This document shows positions 25,760 through 34,802 of a DNA stretch of 64,000 bases, one piece after another (position 1 is the stretch's first letter; every line of letters begins with the position of its first letter). The translations under genes and the position numbers were made by a program. The notes below the pieces were generated by a model that saw only the letters and a list, made by a program, of their open reading frames with translations, made no database searches and was not told the origin of the DNA. The stretch is from Gottfriedia acidiceleris. Lineage in GTDB: Bacteria > Bacillota > Bacilli > Bacillales > Bacillaceae_G. Location: positions 2,294,001 to 2,358,000 of the forward strand of contig NZ_CP096034.1 in the NCBI RefSeq assembly GCF_023115465.1. Direction: 5' to 3'.

Positions 25760-27777
25760 TTTGCCCCTTCTTTCTTTCGTTTTGCTAACCATTTTTCAAA
25801 TTCGTCTGTCGAAAGTGGTTTTGAAAAGTAATACCCTTGGATTTGAGGAGAGCCTGTGACATTTTGAAGAAAGGTATATTGCTCTTTTGTTTCGACCCCT
25901 TCAATGACAACTTCTAGATTTAACGAAAAACATAAATCAATCATCGCTCGCATAATGGCTGCATCTTTTTGCGAACGAGGTACTTCGTCGATAAACGATT
26001 TATCAATCTTAATTGTCGAAATCGGGATTTTACGCAAATAGGATAAGGAAGAAAGCCCTGTTCCAAAATCATCCAATGCGACTGATAATCCTAAGTTTCT
26101 GAAAGTTCGAACCGCACGAACCGCGCTATCTATATTTGCAATGGCACTTGTTTCGGTTATTTCAAGTTCAAGAAATCGGCGGGCATTCGGATAGTTTTTG
26201 ATGTTTCTTTGAATGACTTCACTTAGTCTTGTTAGCGGTACATAAGTTCCAGGGATATTCACCGATATTTGTTGAAAGGGAATTTCTTTTTTAACCCATT
26301 CCTCAATTTGTTGACAGGCTGTTTCGATTACGTAATCTGTTACATCAAATATTTTGTTGCTTTTCTCCATAATGGGAATAAAGATCGCTGGTGATAATAG
26401 TCCGTGAACTGGATGTTGCCATCGTAAAAGCGCTTCAACACCTGTCACTTCTTCTGTTTTCGATGACACTTTCGGTTGATAATCAAGAAATAAATTACGA
26501 TTGGCAATCCCTTCATAGATTGATTCTTCCAGGTTTAAATCCGAAGGGTTCTCATGTATAGCTGGATTGTATTCGATTATCCCAGTAGAAAAACGGGAAA
26601 GCGGATGTTCTATAGCTGCCATGCAATTTGCAAATAATTCGGTCAGTTCTGTTTTTTCGTTTCGAGAACAAAAGGAACAAATAGTTTCTATGTGATCACT
26701 TTCTTTGTCTATATGATTAAGATTGTTCGTTAAAAACTGTTTTATTTCCTCTTTTAGATTTACTGCGACTCCTTCGCCTGTTGCCAACACCACGATTCGG
26801 TTTTGCTCGACTTGGTAGATTTTTACATAGTTTGGTAGTTCCGTTTTTAAGGATTTAGCAACTTGGTACATCATTTGCTCTGTCATTCGATAATTTTTCC
26901 CTGAAATCCATTCATTTGATTGTTGAATTTGAATCAGTGCCAACGCACTTTCTACCGCAACCTGATGGATATCTATTTCGAATTGACGTTGATTCAATAA
27001 AAGGGTAATCGGATCGACATAGTGTAGTCGATGATTGATGTATCGGTCTAACAGACTAGCAAGTAGCGACACAGTTAAAATGAATATCATACTAACGGCT
27101 GTAGCGATCGATACTAATATTCTATCCATTGGATAATGGAAACTCATTGGATGATGCACATGGTTACTTGCTGTAAACGTGACACCTGCCATTGCAACAT
27201 AATGCATACTGGAAATGGCTATTCCTAGTACAACCGATGCAATCACTTTCCACCACCCATTAGCAATATAGTGAGATCGGACAGTTGAAAAACAGGACAA
27301 TGCAACGAATGATGTAGCAATTGCAATGAAGGTGGATAAAAACACAGTCCACAAGTTGGTATGTCGTTCAGCATGGACTTGAATGCCCATCATATCAATA
27401 TAGTGCATACTGGAAATCCCTAAACCCATCAGTAAACTAGCTAGAATGGTTTGTTTCAGAGATTGTTTTGGATGGTTTGCGACATAAAAAGCAAGATAGG
27501 AAGAAAAAATTGCCGGGATAGTCGAAATGGCCATGATAGCAGGAGAATGGAGCATTTGAACAGGAAGTAAAAGTGCGTTCATGCCTATAAAATGCATTGA
27601 CCAAATGCCAAGTCCCATCACAATTGCTGAAAGCACGCGCCAAACTGTCGTTGGTAAAAAACTCGTTTGTTGCACTCTTTGGTTAAGTGTTAAGGCATCG
27701 TAGGAAGACCAACAAGCTATTACAACAGATAAAATAATCAACGTAACGGAATAACTTCCTTTTAGTTCACCCGTCAT
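25756..27777 (-). CDS. MHYT-sensor EAL phosphodiesterase
   Basis: This 673-residue protein has an N-terminal MHYT domain of seven membrane helices with three motif copies (MHFIG at 61, MHYID at 124, MHYVA at 190). MHYT domains are thought to bind copper and sense oxygen, CO or NO. A degenerate GGDEF-like region (about 255-410) without the signature follows, then an EAL domain with an intact core: EALLRW at 448-453, LELEITE, DDFGTGLSS, KIDKSFI and EGVET. It should hydrolyse c-di-GMP. AGGAGG lies before the ATG. It is coupled to the GGDEF gene downstream, giving a make-and-break pair. Confidence 0.93.
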   Translation of the reverse strand: MTGELKGSYSVTLIILSVVIACWSSYDALTLNQRVQQTSFLPTTVWRVLSAIVMGLGIWSMHFIGMNALLLPVQMLHSPAIMAISTIPAIFSSYLAFYVANHPKQSLKQTILASLLMGLGISSMHYIDMMGIQVHAERHTNLWTVFLSTFIAIATSFVALSCFSTVRSHYIANGWWKVIASVVLGIAISSMHYVAMAGVTFTASNHVHHPMSFHYPMDRILVSIATAVSMIFILTVSLLASLLDRYINHRLHYVDPITLLLNQRQFEIDIHQVAVESALALIQIQQSNEWISGKNYRMTEQMMYQVAKSLKTELPNYVKIYQVEQNRIVVLATGEGVAVNLKEEIKQFLTNNLNHIDKESDHIETICSFCSRNEKTELTELFANCMAAIEHPLSRFSTGIIEYNPAIHENPSDLNLEESIYEGIANRNLFLDYQPKVSSKTEEVTGVEALLRWQHPVHGLLSPAIFIPIMEKSNKIFDVTDYVIETACQQIEEWVKKEIPFQQISVNIPGTYVPLTRLSEVIQRNIKNYPNARRFLELEITETSAIANIDSAVRAVRTFRNLGLSVALDDFGTGLSSLSYLRKIPISTIKIDKSFIDEVPRSQKDAAIMRAMIDLCFSLNLEVVIEGVETKEQYTFLQNVTGSPQIQGYYFSKPLSTDEFEKWLAKRKKEGAK

Positions 27778-28323
27778 TGGTTAACCTCCTAATAGCATTA
27801 TGGAAAACGATCGTTTTGGAGAATATTTATTGTAGGAAAACGTACCATTTTAGATAGTGTTAGTTTTGTTCTACGACTGGAATAGTATGCAAGAATAAGG
27901 AGTTTTTCGTCAAAAAAAAGAATTAAAATGTAGTAGTTATACAAATATCCTTTAATAGAGATGAACAGATTAACAAAAGCAATTTCCTTTCATCTAATCG
28001 GGATTTTTACAAATAGATATTAGTGAAGCTATACGATTTATAATTTAAAGGGAGACAGAATTGATCCTAGATATAAATCAAATTTATTGTGGATTAGGGG
28101 AGAGGTAACAGATTAATGTGCTGCAGTTATATCTATTGAACTAAAGCGCTGTCCCGAATGCTTTAAAAAGTGTGTGAGCTAGAGATGGAGAGTGGTCATA
28201 CTATGGATAAAGAAATGATTAATTTCTTTTATGAGATAAAGGAACGTGCTTTCACTATATGGGATACAAGAGCCCTCGTAGGAAGAGGGAGAAAAGTCTA
28301 ATCTTGTGGAAAGGGTGTTTAGG
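27778..28323. other. Divergent intergenic region
   Basis: About 545 bases between the divergent MHYT-EAL gene and the secreted-protein gene. A 31-codon frame at 28203-28301 has no clear RBS and is not called. No strong promoter or operator could be named. Confidence 0.3.
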
Positions 28324-29544
28324 TTGAAAAGGAATTTAAAAATTGTAAGTACTATCGCAGTTTTGGTTTTATCTAGTTTACCGTTCAGTGGACTTGTACA
28401 TGCAGATACAGAGGTTGGCACTGTTAAAAAAGGTGCAGTCATGTATACAAGTAAAGGTGAAACAAAACCATTCCGCGTTGAAAATCAAGTAGGTGCAAGT
28501 GTGCCAGCACATGTAACTGAAGACAAACCATTTTTTGTTGTGAAAGCAACGGATCCGTTTGGGTACGCTACGGTAACGTATGATGATTATGATAGCAAGG
28601 TAACAACTCAAACGACAACTCAAACTGTCTATTCAGTAAACGCAAATGTTCGAGGTTATACGGGCAAGTCATGGAAGGGTCGACATGGGTTTACTACAAA
28701 AAAAGGGATGTCGCTTAATCCAGTTGGTAACGGTTGGTACAGCGGAACACAAACGATCACAGCATACAAAAATGTGAAAGAAAAGGGCAATAAAAAGACC
28801 GTAAAATACGCAAAAAAAGTACAGGTTTACATTCCATCTAGATATGTAGAGAAAAGCAAGAAAGTGAATACCTTCAAAAAAACATTGTGGGAAAAGAAAA
28901 CAAAAACAGCGAAAATGTGGTTTAAAACGGCGGATATTGTGGGAATGACAAATGTCACTTCAAATCCTGTCACTAGGTTTGATGAGCAAACGATTATTAC
29001 GTTAATCAATGGAATGGCTGGGTATACAAATGCAGTTCAAAAAGTTGATTTTAAAGCATTTATGAACCCAGTATCTGATATGAACGGTAACGATTTATCC
29101 ATTCAATATTATGGGTCGTTGCACATGATTAATTCAGTCGGTCAACCAAATACAATCGCTAAAAAATTAGAAGATATATATGGATATAAATTTGAATTCA
29201 CATCAAAACCAGGTATTGGTCAAAGTGATACGATATACTACATGACAAAAACAAAACTGTCGGAAAATCCATTAGATAATATTCCTGAAGCAAAAGCGAT
29301 GGAAGTAGCACAAAGTGTGACCTCAACAAAGATTACCAATGTGTCCTATGAAAAAGCAGAAGATGCAAAGATATTTGGAACTGTGATCGTGATTGGAACA
29401 GGTATGAATTCCTCGTCTGATTTAGATGAAATTGACCAAGCCCTAACAAATGTCATGCGAAAAAATGTATTTGTAATAAACTTATCAGATGACGGAAACG
29501 GGAACTACATGTTAACACTACAAGTGCAAAAAACCGCCGGATGA
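28324..29544 (+). CDS. Secreted protein of unknown function
   Basis: A 406-residue product from TTG at 28324, behind AAAGGGTG; an in-frame GTG at 28306 is possible. It has a Sec signal peptide (LKIVSTIAVLVLSSLPFSGL, cleavage after VHA). The mature part is Lys/Thr-rich with beta-strand character, including a Tyr/Trp-containing stretch (GNGWYSGTQTITAYKN), and ends in an alpha/beta segment. No domain is recognised. It follows the c-di-GMP and polysaccharide genes and could be a surface or matrix protein; that link rests only on proximity. A strong terminator follows. Confidence 0.75.
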   Translation: MKRNLKIVSTIAVLVLSSLPFSGLVHADTEVGTVKKGAVMYTSKGETKPFRVENQVGASVPAHVTEDKPFFVVKATDPFGYATVTYDDYDSKVTTQTTTQTVYSVNANVRGYTGKSWKGRHGFTTKKGMSLNPVGNGWYSGTQTITAYKNVKEKGNKKTVKYAKKVQVYIPSRYVEKSKKVNTFKKTLWEKKTKTAKMWFKTADIVGMTNVTSNPVTRFDEQTIITLINGMAGYTNAVQKVDFKAFMNPVSDMNGNDLSIQYYGSLHMINSVGQPNTIAKKLEDIYGYKFEFTSKPGIGQSDTIYYMTKTKLSENPLDNIPEAKAMEVAQSVTSTKITNVSYEKAEDAKIFGTVIVIGTGMNSSSDLDEIDQALTNVMRKNVFVINLSDDGNGNYMLTLQVQKTAG

Positions 29545-29555
29545 AGTTTCCTGTT

Positions 29556-29590
29556 AAAGATTCTCTTATTTACTAAAGAGAATCTTTTTT
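29556..29590 (+). terminator. Terminator of the secreted-protein gene
   Basis: AAAGATTCTCTT pairs with AAGAGAATCTTT, followed by a T run. It lies 11 bases after the stop. Confidence 0.9.
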
Positions 29591-30630
29591 TGTTGACAGA
29601 AATACGGTAAATTTTTTGGTAAAAAACAATTTTTCAAAATGCTAAAAAAAAGAAACTCCCTAGCCGTAGAAAACAGAAGAAAGTCTATTTTTGTTTTTAA
29701 AGTTAATTAGTTAAGAAATAAATAATATAATATATTCACTTTAAATGGTAGCTCAGTTAAACGCTAGACCTGTTAGTTATCTTGAGAGAGGAGGCATAAT
29801 CGAACGATTTTTTGGTGTACTAGAAGAAAATAGCTTTCACCAATGCCTAATACAACAGATAGTAACATACATGATCCAAGACGTAAGAGTCCAGAAGAAA
29901 ATGCAGTGAAATTTAATATAAAATGAAATTCATCAATTGTTGGTAGTAGTAATGGCAAATTATAATGGTATTCCACATGAGGAACTAAATATTTGAGTCC
30001 TTAACTTGCTTTTTTTAATACAATAACACAATGAAGTAAACTAATTTGCGTCTAAAACGTTAAAATCGAGCGGTCCAATAGACTAAAGAGCTTGAAATTA
30101 AATTAAAATGTTCGGTAATTACTACAAAAATGTAAATTACGTATAATAAATGATAAAAGTAACAATTTTTTGTCGCAGAAGTAAACAGAATGGTGTCTTT
30201 GGAAAGTAGGGTGGTAAAAAAATTGCCATCCTTAATGTTTTTGTTTTTTGTTAGTTTACATAATATATAGTATACGTCTTGCATTTAACATAATCATTTT
30301 AGTTTACATAAAAACATTTTATTATTAAAAATTAATAATTAACTACAGTAATATTAGCACATATTTATTACAAGAAGAAGTGTTAACAAATTTTTAAATT
30401 TCATTCTGATTATTTAGTTGAAGGTAAAATAGAAAATCCAGCTTTTAATTTTAAGTTTTTTATGTACAAACTATTTCTTAAGAAAGAATATGCGCTCTAT
30501 TGAGTGCTTTTTTTGTTGGTTATTATTCATTTAACCAGGTCTAACATGGAATAATTAATCAATTTACGCTTAACCTAATTTTATATATTACATAAGATCT
30601 TTTTAAAAATAAGTATAAGTGGTGAATTAC
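29591..30630. other. Gene-poor AT-rich junction before the defence island
   Basis: About 1.04 kb without a supported gene. A minus-strand frame of 67 codons (29773-29976) lacks an RBS. A weak GCGCTC/GAGTGC hairpin with T7 lies at 30493-30515. Gene content changes across this gap from chromosomal genes to defence-type genes, so it may hold an old insertion boundary, but no repeats or att sites were found. Confidence 0.3.
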
Positions 30631-31698
30631 ATGAAAAGCTTACTTGGATATTTAGGGAAAAACTTTATTTCAAATAATGAAAATCTAGCAACAGAAGCAC
30701 TTAATTATATTTTAGACAATAGCTTTGCTGCTAGAAGTGCTATTACAAAGATAAATAATCATATTAATCCTAATATTGACTCGGATTTATCCTTTCAAAG
30801 CCAAGTGTATTCTAATGATAACGCTATTCCTGATATTGTTGGATTTGATACTAATAATGATTCCGTTTATATAATTGAAGCCAAGTTTTGGGCGGGTCTT
30901 ACTAGAAACCAGCCAATTACTTATTTAAATCGTTTGGATAAAAATAAACCGTCCATTTTAATTTTTTTAGTACCAAAGTTAAGAATGGAATTAGTCTGGG
31001 GAGAATTAATTCAACGTCTGAATGAAGAACAAATTCCATTTTTAGATATTAACACACAAGAAAATATATTTTTTGTAAATATTAATCATAATAAACAATT
31101 AGCAATTACTAACTGGGATTATTTGTTGAATGAGATTATTTCACAAATGACTCTCCAACAGGATGAACTTCTAAAAGGGGATGTACTACAATTATTAGGA
31201 TTATGCTCTGAGATGGACAACCAAGCATTCCTACCAATTCACGAGCATGAGATATCTCCTATGATACCTAAAAGAAATATGAATTATAGTGATATTGTTG
31301 ATGAATTATTTTCAAAAGGAATGATTAGAGGTATTTTTTCAACTGAAAACGGAAAGTTAAGATCTGGAGCTGGAGCACACCATTATAAACGCTACTTTAA
31401 ATTCGGAGAATTTTATGCAGATATTAGTTTCGATAACAGGGCTTGGTTGCATTTATATAACACACCTTTCTGGTTGAAAATTTATGGAAAGAAATGGAGC
31501 AACCCATCGGAATTAAACAAAGTTAGATTAGCTTTAAGCCCATTTCTTACCACTGCTCCTAAAAAGCTATATACAATGGATCTAGTTCCTCATATTCCTT
31601 TATTCGTAAAATATAGAGTAGAAAAATCTAATTTAGTAGATGAAATGTTAAAACAGGTAGAAGAAACCTTTAAACTACTGAAGCAAAATTATTTTTAA
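30631..31698 (+). CDS. PD-(D/E)XK-type nuclease-like protein
   Basis: A 355-residue product from ATG 30631 (GTG codons at 30619 and 30622 are alternatives). The N-terminal half carries a PD-(D/E)XK core: Asp68 in AIPDIVGF, then Glu83-Ala-Lys85 in VYIIEAKFWAGL, with the hydrophobic strands expected around them. The C-terminal half (from about residue 200) has a different, unassigned fold including a GAGAHHYKRYFKFGEFYADI stretch. It is likely a DNA endonuclease or a relic of one, perhaps in phage defence. No partner gene is adjacent. Confidence in the fold is good, in the role low. Confidence 0.7.
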   Translation: MKSLLGYLGKNFISNNENLATEALNYILDNSFAARSAITKINNHINPNIDSDLSFQSQVYSNDNAIPDIVGFDTNNDSVYIIEAKFWAGLTRNQPITYLNRLDKNKPSILIFLVPKLRMELVWGELIQRLNEEQIPFLDINTQENIFFVNINHNKQLAITNWDYLLNEIISQMTLQQDELLKGDVLQLLGLCSEMDNQAFLPIHEHEISPMIPKRNMNYSDIVDELFSKGMIRGIFSTENGKLRSGAGAHHYKRYFKFGEFYADISFDNRAWLHLYNTPFWLKIYGKKWSNPSELNKVRLALSPFLTTAPKKLYTMDLVPHIPLFVKYRVEKSNLVDEMLKQVEETFKLLKQNYF

Positions 31699-31876
31699 AC
31701 ATTTTCGATAAAAGATACCTAATGCATAGTGTGTCAATTTACCGATATTTTAAAATGATTTTATTACTTTTATAACTTTAATATTACATAAAATCAGACA
31801 TTTTCATGACATTATTTTGTAGATAAAACAAAGCTAGATACAATGATTGGACTAAAAGGAGTGGAGAGAAATTTTA

Positions 31877-32023
31877 ATGAAATTTTCAGTTGGATTATTA
31901 GATAGTTTATTTGATAAGAAGATGAAAATGGAAATACAAGATCAAGATTGTAATGTAAAATATAAGATGGTAACAGAGAAATGGTATGATTTGATTGTTG
32001 AACAAAAAAGATTAGTTATGTAG
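31877..32023 (+). CDS. Small hypothetical protein, possibly 5' part of a split gene
   Basis: A 48-residue frame, MKFSVGLLDSLFDKKMKMEI and on, with GGAGTGGAGAG upstream of the ATG. It ends in TAG 20 bases before the next frame. The next gene has no good RBS and only a TTG start. The two may once have been one reading frame broken by a stop and frameshift. No family is recognised. Confidence 0.4.
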   Translation: MKFSVGLLDSLFDKKMKMEIQDQDCNVKYKMVTEKWYDLIVEQKRLVM

Positions 32024-32042
32024 ATTCGATTAAGTTCAAATA

Positions 32043-32396
32043 TTGGATCCTGAGCTGTATGCCATAAATGTATACGATGAAAATCCTGAAAAAGCAGGAA
32101 CTTTTTTAGTTAATAAAGCAGTATTTAAAAAAAACTATATAGAAATGAAAAGTATTCAATATAGCCGACGTGAAATTTATAAAATTGATGCTCATTGTTT
32201 CGATATAGAACTTGGTTATGCAAAATCTAAATTGACAATTGGAGATAGTATTGATTTTGAAACTGTAGAAGAATATCAATCAGAAGTGAGAGAAATTTAT
32301 GCTCTAAAACTTATAAATGACACAGGTCAAAAAAACTGGATATATGTGAAAAAGGAATACTGGCTTGAATATTACAACAAACATAAAGAAAAATAA
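32043..32396 (+). CDS. Hypothetical protein
   Basis: A 117-residue product from a TTG codon, MDPELYAINVYDENPEKAGT, acidic and without membrane segments. The frame is closed by TAA just ten bases upstream and there is no convincing RBS. It may be the main part of a gene whose start lies in the small frame at 31877. A perfect 17-bp inverted repeat follows the stop. No function is proposed. Confidence 0.45.
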   Translation: MDPELYAINVYDENPEKAGTFLVNKAVFKKNYIEMKSIQYSRREIYKIDAHCFDIELGYAKSKLTIGDSIDFETVEEYQSEVREIYALKLINDTGQKNWIYVKKEYWLEYYNKHKEK

Positions 32397-32398
32397 TT

Positions 32399-32439
32399 AA
32401 CTCTTCAATCATTGACTTAAATCAATGATTGAAGAGTTG
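32399..32439. terminator. Long perfect inverted repeat
   Basis: AACTCTTCAATCATTGA (32399-32415) pairs fully with TCAATGATTGAAGAGTT around a 6-base loop. There is no T run on either side, so termination is likely but not typical. The stretch from here to 32721 shows nothing else. Confidence 0.6.
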
Positions 32440-32721
32440 ATTATTTAAATGTATTAAATTTTTCTATTGAAAACCAAGAAATAATAAGGAACGACACGTC
32501 TTGAATAACTGTAAAATGTTTTTTTTATATATACTTGAAAATTTCGAAACTGATATAAATACAATTTTCAATGAGGACTAATTCGAGTGCTTCATGTAAT
32601 AACCAAATGACAATTGTGATACAGTGTATAATTAAAGATTTATAACAGCTTATTTACAGCCTAACAATGCTCTTAATTGGGTTAAAATCGACAATTCCGT
32701 ACTGTGAGCTAAATAAGAAGT

Positions 32722-34221
32722 TTATGACATACCTAAATCAAAAGACAAAATTTCAATTCGTTGGTTAAGGTTAGAATCTTTAGATTTGAAAAAATTGTTC
32801 ATTTTAGTGTCAATAATCAATTGACTCGTAGTAATTATATCAATATAACCGTCTTCAGAAACGACAACTATTAAACAATTTATATTATTTTCTCTTTTTG
32901 TATAAAGATATCTTTGAGCTGAATTAAATCTAGCACCTCGTGCTGGATCACCTGGAGTTAAGTTGCCATCTAGAATGACTCCAAATGCATAACATATACC
33001 TTCTGGATCTATTATTACGGCTCCATCAATTTTCGAAATTTGTTTAATAATTTCGGGTTCTATTAATTCTGGATCAATTAATGTACCTGAATCTTCTAAT
33101 CTATCTGCCTCTTTTTTGACATTATCACTATCTAAGATAACAAGCATTGTTCCTTTTTTTTGCTCTTTAATAGCATCAAATAATCTAATTAAATGCTTTT
33201 TGTTAGTTTTATTTGGATTAAAAGTGGCATGTAACTTATCCTTAAAGTAGCTGGTAGAATTATTTGTACTAATTGGAAACTTTAGTTGTAAATTTTTGAA
33301 ATTAAATTTAGGTTCACCATTAATAATACAATCCCAGGAGAACCATCCAGTAAAATTTATCAATATGTGATCTTCTAATAATAGAAAATCATAAGAGTCA
33401 TGAGAGTCCATTTTTTTAAATCCAAAAGCTTCTAGAGTATTTATATCAACAACTAATACTAATTCTTTATTTGTTATTTCTAAAAGTTTTCTTATTCTTT
33501 TATGATCGTTAATTTTAACCGATTTGTTTAACTTAATAATTTCAGCGACGTTTTTCTCATTTTTTCTTAAACTTTGAAAAAGTATTGTTCCTTTACATTC
33601 CAATCCTTCATATTTAAGTGAAGATATAATATGTATATCATTAATTGTTGAACTTAAATCTTCATGGACATTTGCAGCAGCTTTTCTTCCTAATTCATCA
33701 TAGGATAATTCATGCCAATGGTTTTTCCATTGTTCACTAAAAGGTTGAGAAATTGGATAATCATTAATTTCATTATTAAAAATTAAAATAGGAATAATTA
33801 ATTTTTCTTCATCGTTAGAATCGATATGTGCACTACCGATCCAAAAAGTCTTATCATCTAAATTTTTTAATAATGTTGCATAAGATTTATTTAGAGTTGT
33901 CATTTCATTAAATCGATAAAATATGTTATCTAACGCTGCTAGTAATTTATTAGTATTATTTGACAATTTAGATAAATTAAGCGTTTTCATTGAATCTATA
34001 TAATAACTTTTTAACTTTTTAGTAAAGTCAGTGTCAGGCAAACAATAAGTATTATCTGGGTTTAATCTAAAGTTAATATCATCGTTATAATCATCTACGA
34101 TTAATTTAACTGGAATACATATTAGTAAACTCTCACATAAACAATTATAAAAATTATCACTTATATCTATTTTGTTGAATTCTTTTTTTATTTTTTCTTT
34201 AAAATTTTCATATTTATTCAT
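32722..34221 (-). CDS. DisA_N/DAC-like nucleotide cyclase-type protein with N-terminal sensor region
   Basis: A 499-residue protein. Residues ~330-470 resemble the diadenylate cyclase (DisA_N) fold: a helix with GTMLVILDSD, then KIDGAVIIDPEG with the substrate Asp399-Gly400-Ala401 (DGA) motif, and GVILDG. Where DisA has the RHR motif, this protein reads GARFNSAQR (429-437). Such DAC variants with unrelated N-terminal domains are known from computational surveys of conflict systems; whether they make c-di-AMP is unclear to me. The N-terminal ~320 residues are unassigned and hydrophilic. It is a single minus-strand gene among defence-type genes, so a signalling role in defence is an inference. 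Confidence 0.65.
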   Translation of the reverse strand: MNKYENFKEKIKKEFNKIDISDNFYNCLCESLLICIPVKLIVDDYNDDINFRLNPDNTYCLPDTDFTKKLKSYYIDSMKTLNLSKLSNNTNKLLAALDNIFYRFNEMTTLNKSYATLLKNLDDKTFWIGSAHIDSNDEEKLIIPILIFNNEINDYPISQPFSEQWKNHWHELSYDELGRKAAANVHEDLSSTINDIHIISSLKYEGLECKGTILFQSLRKNEKNVAEIIKLNKSVKINDHKRIRKLLEITNKELVLVVDINTLEAFGFKKMDSHDSYDFLLLEDHILINFTGWFSWDCIINGEPKFNFKNLQLKFPISTNNSTSYFKDKLHATFNPNKTNKKHLIRLFDAIKEQKKGTMLVILDSDNVKKEADRLEDSGTLIDPELIEPEIIKQISKIDGAVIIDPEGICYAFGVILDGNLTPGDPARGARFNSAQRYLYTKRENNINCLIVVVSEDGYIDIITTSQLIIDTKMNNFFKSKDSNLNQRIEILSFDLGMS

Positions 34222-34802
34222 GCGTTCTATTTCACTCCATAATAATTAAAATTTTGAGTCTTTATAAAATAATAAATTTTTCGTTTTAGGAAGTAGTGAC
34301 AGAAAAACATAAAATTGTATCACTATAAATGATTTGTTCATCATTTATTATCTCCATCATTCAAAAGATGATTTCCAGTTTCTGGATTTACAGCAACTCA
34401 GTTATTATAACATCTAACCATAATATGAAAATATATAAATCGATATAAAATTCTGATAAAATGACTCGATATTAGTAATTTATATTATAATAAAAATAAT
34501 TTTAGATGATATGTTACATATTTTTACTATTTAATTTGCATCTTGAAATTGTAAAACATGCCTATTCTATATAATTGCTAATATATCAAATTTAAATTAG
34601 CACAAGGAGGTTTCATTTATATTAAGATATTGCTGTTTAATGACATAAATAATATAACGTTTTTCATAACCATACCTTACTTTTATGTGGATGAAATGTG
34701 TTGAAAAATAATAAAAATACTTAAAATAATCGAAGTGATTCAAATATGCAATTAAAAACTAAATTTTAAAATAGACGAGTAAGAAAGTGAGAGTCAAAAT
34801 AC
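34222..34802. other. AT-rich divergent intergenic region
   Basis: About 580 very AT-rich bases between the DAC-like gene and the methyltransferase gene. An AGGAGG at 34606-34611 is not followed by a usable frame. Promoters for both neighbours should lie here but cannot be fixed. Confidence 0.3.

Noticed and set aside
29773-29976. 67-codon minus-strand frame with hydrophobic composition
   Set aside because: No RBS, no recognisable homology, and it lies in an AT-rich gene-poor gap.
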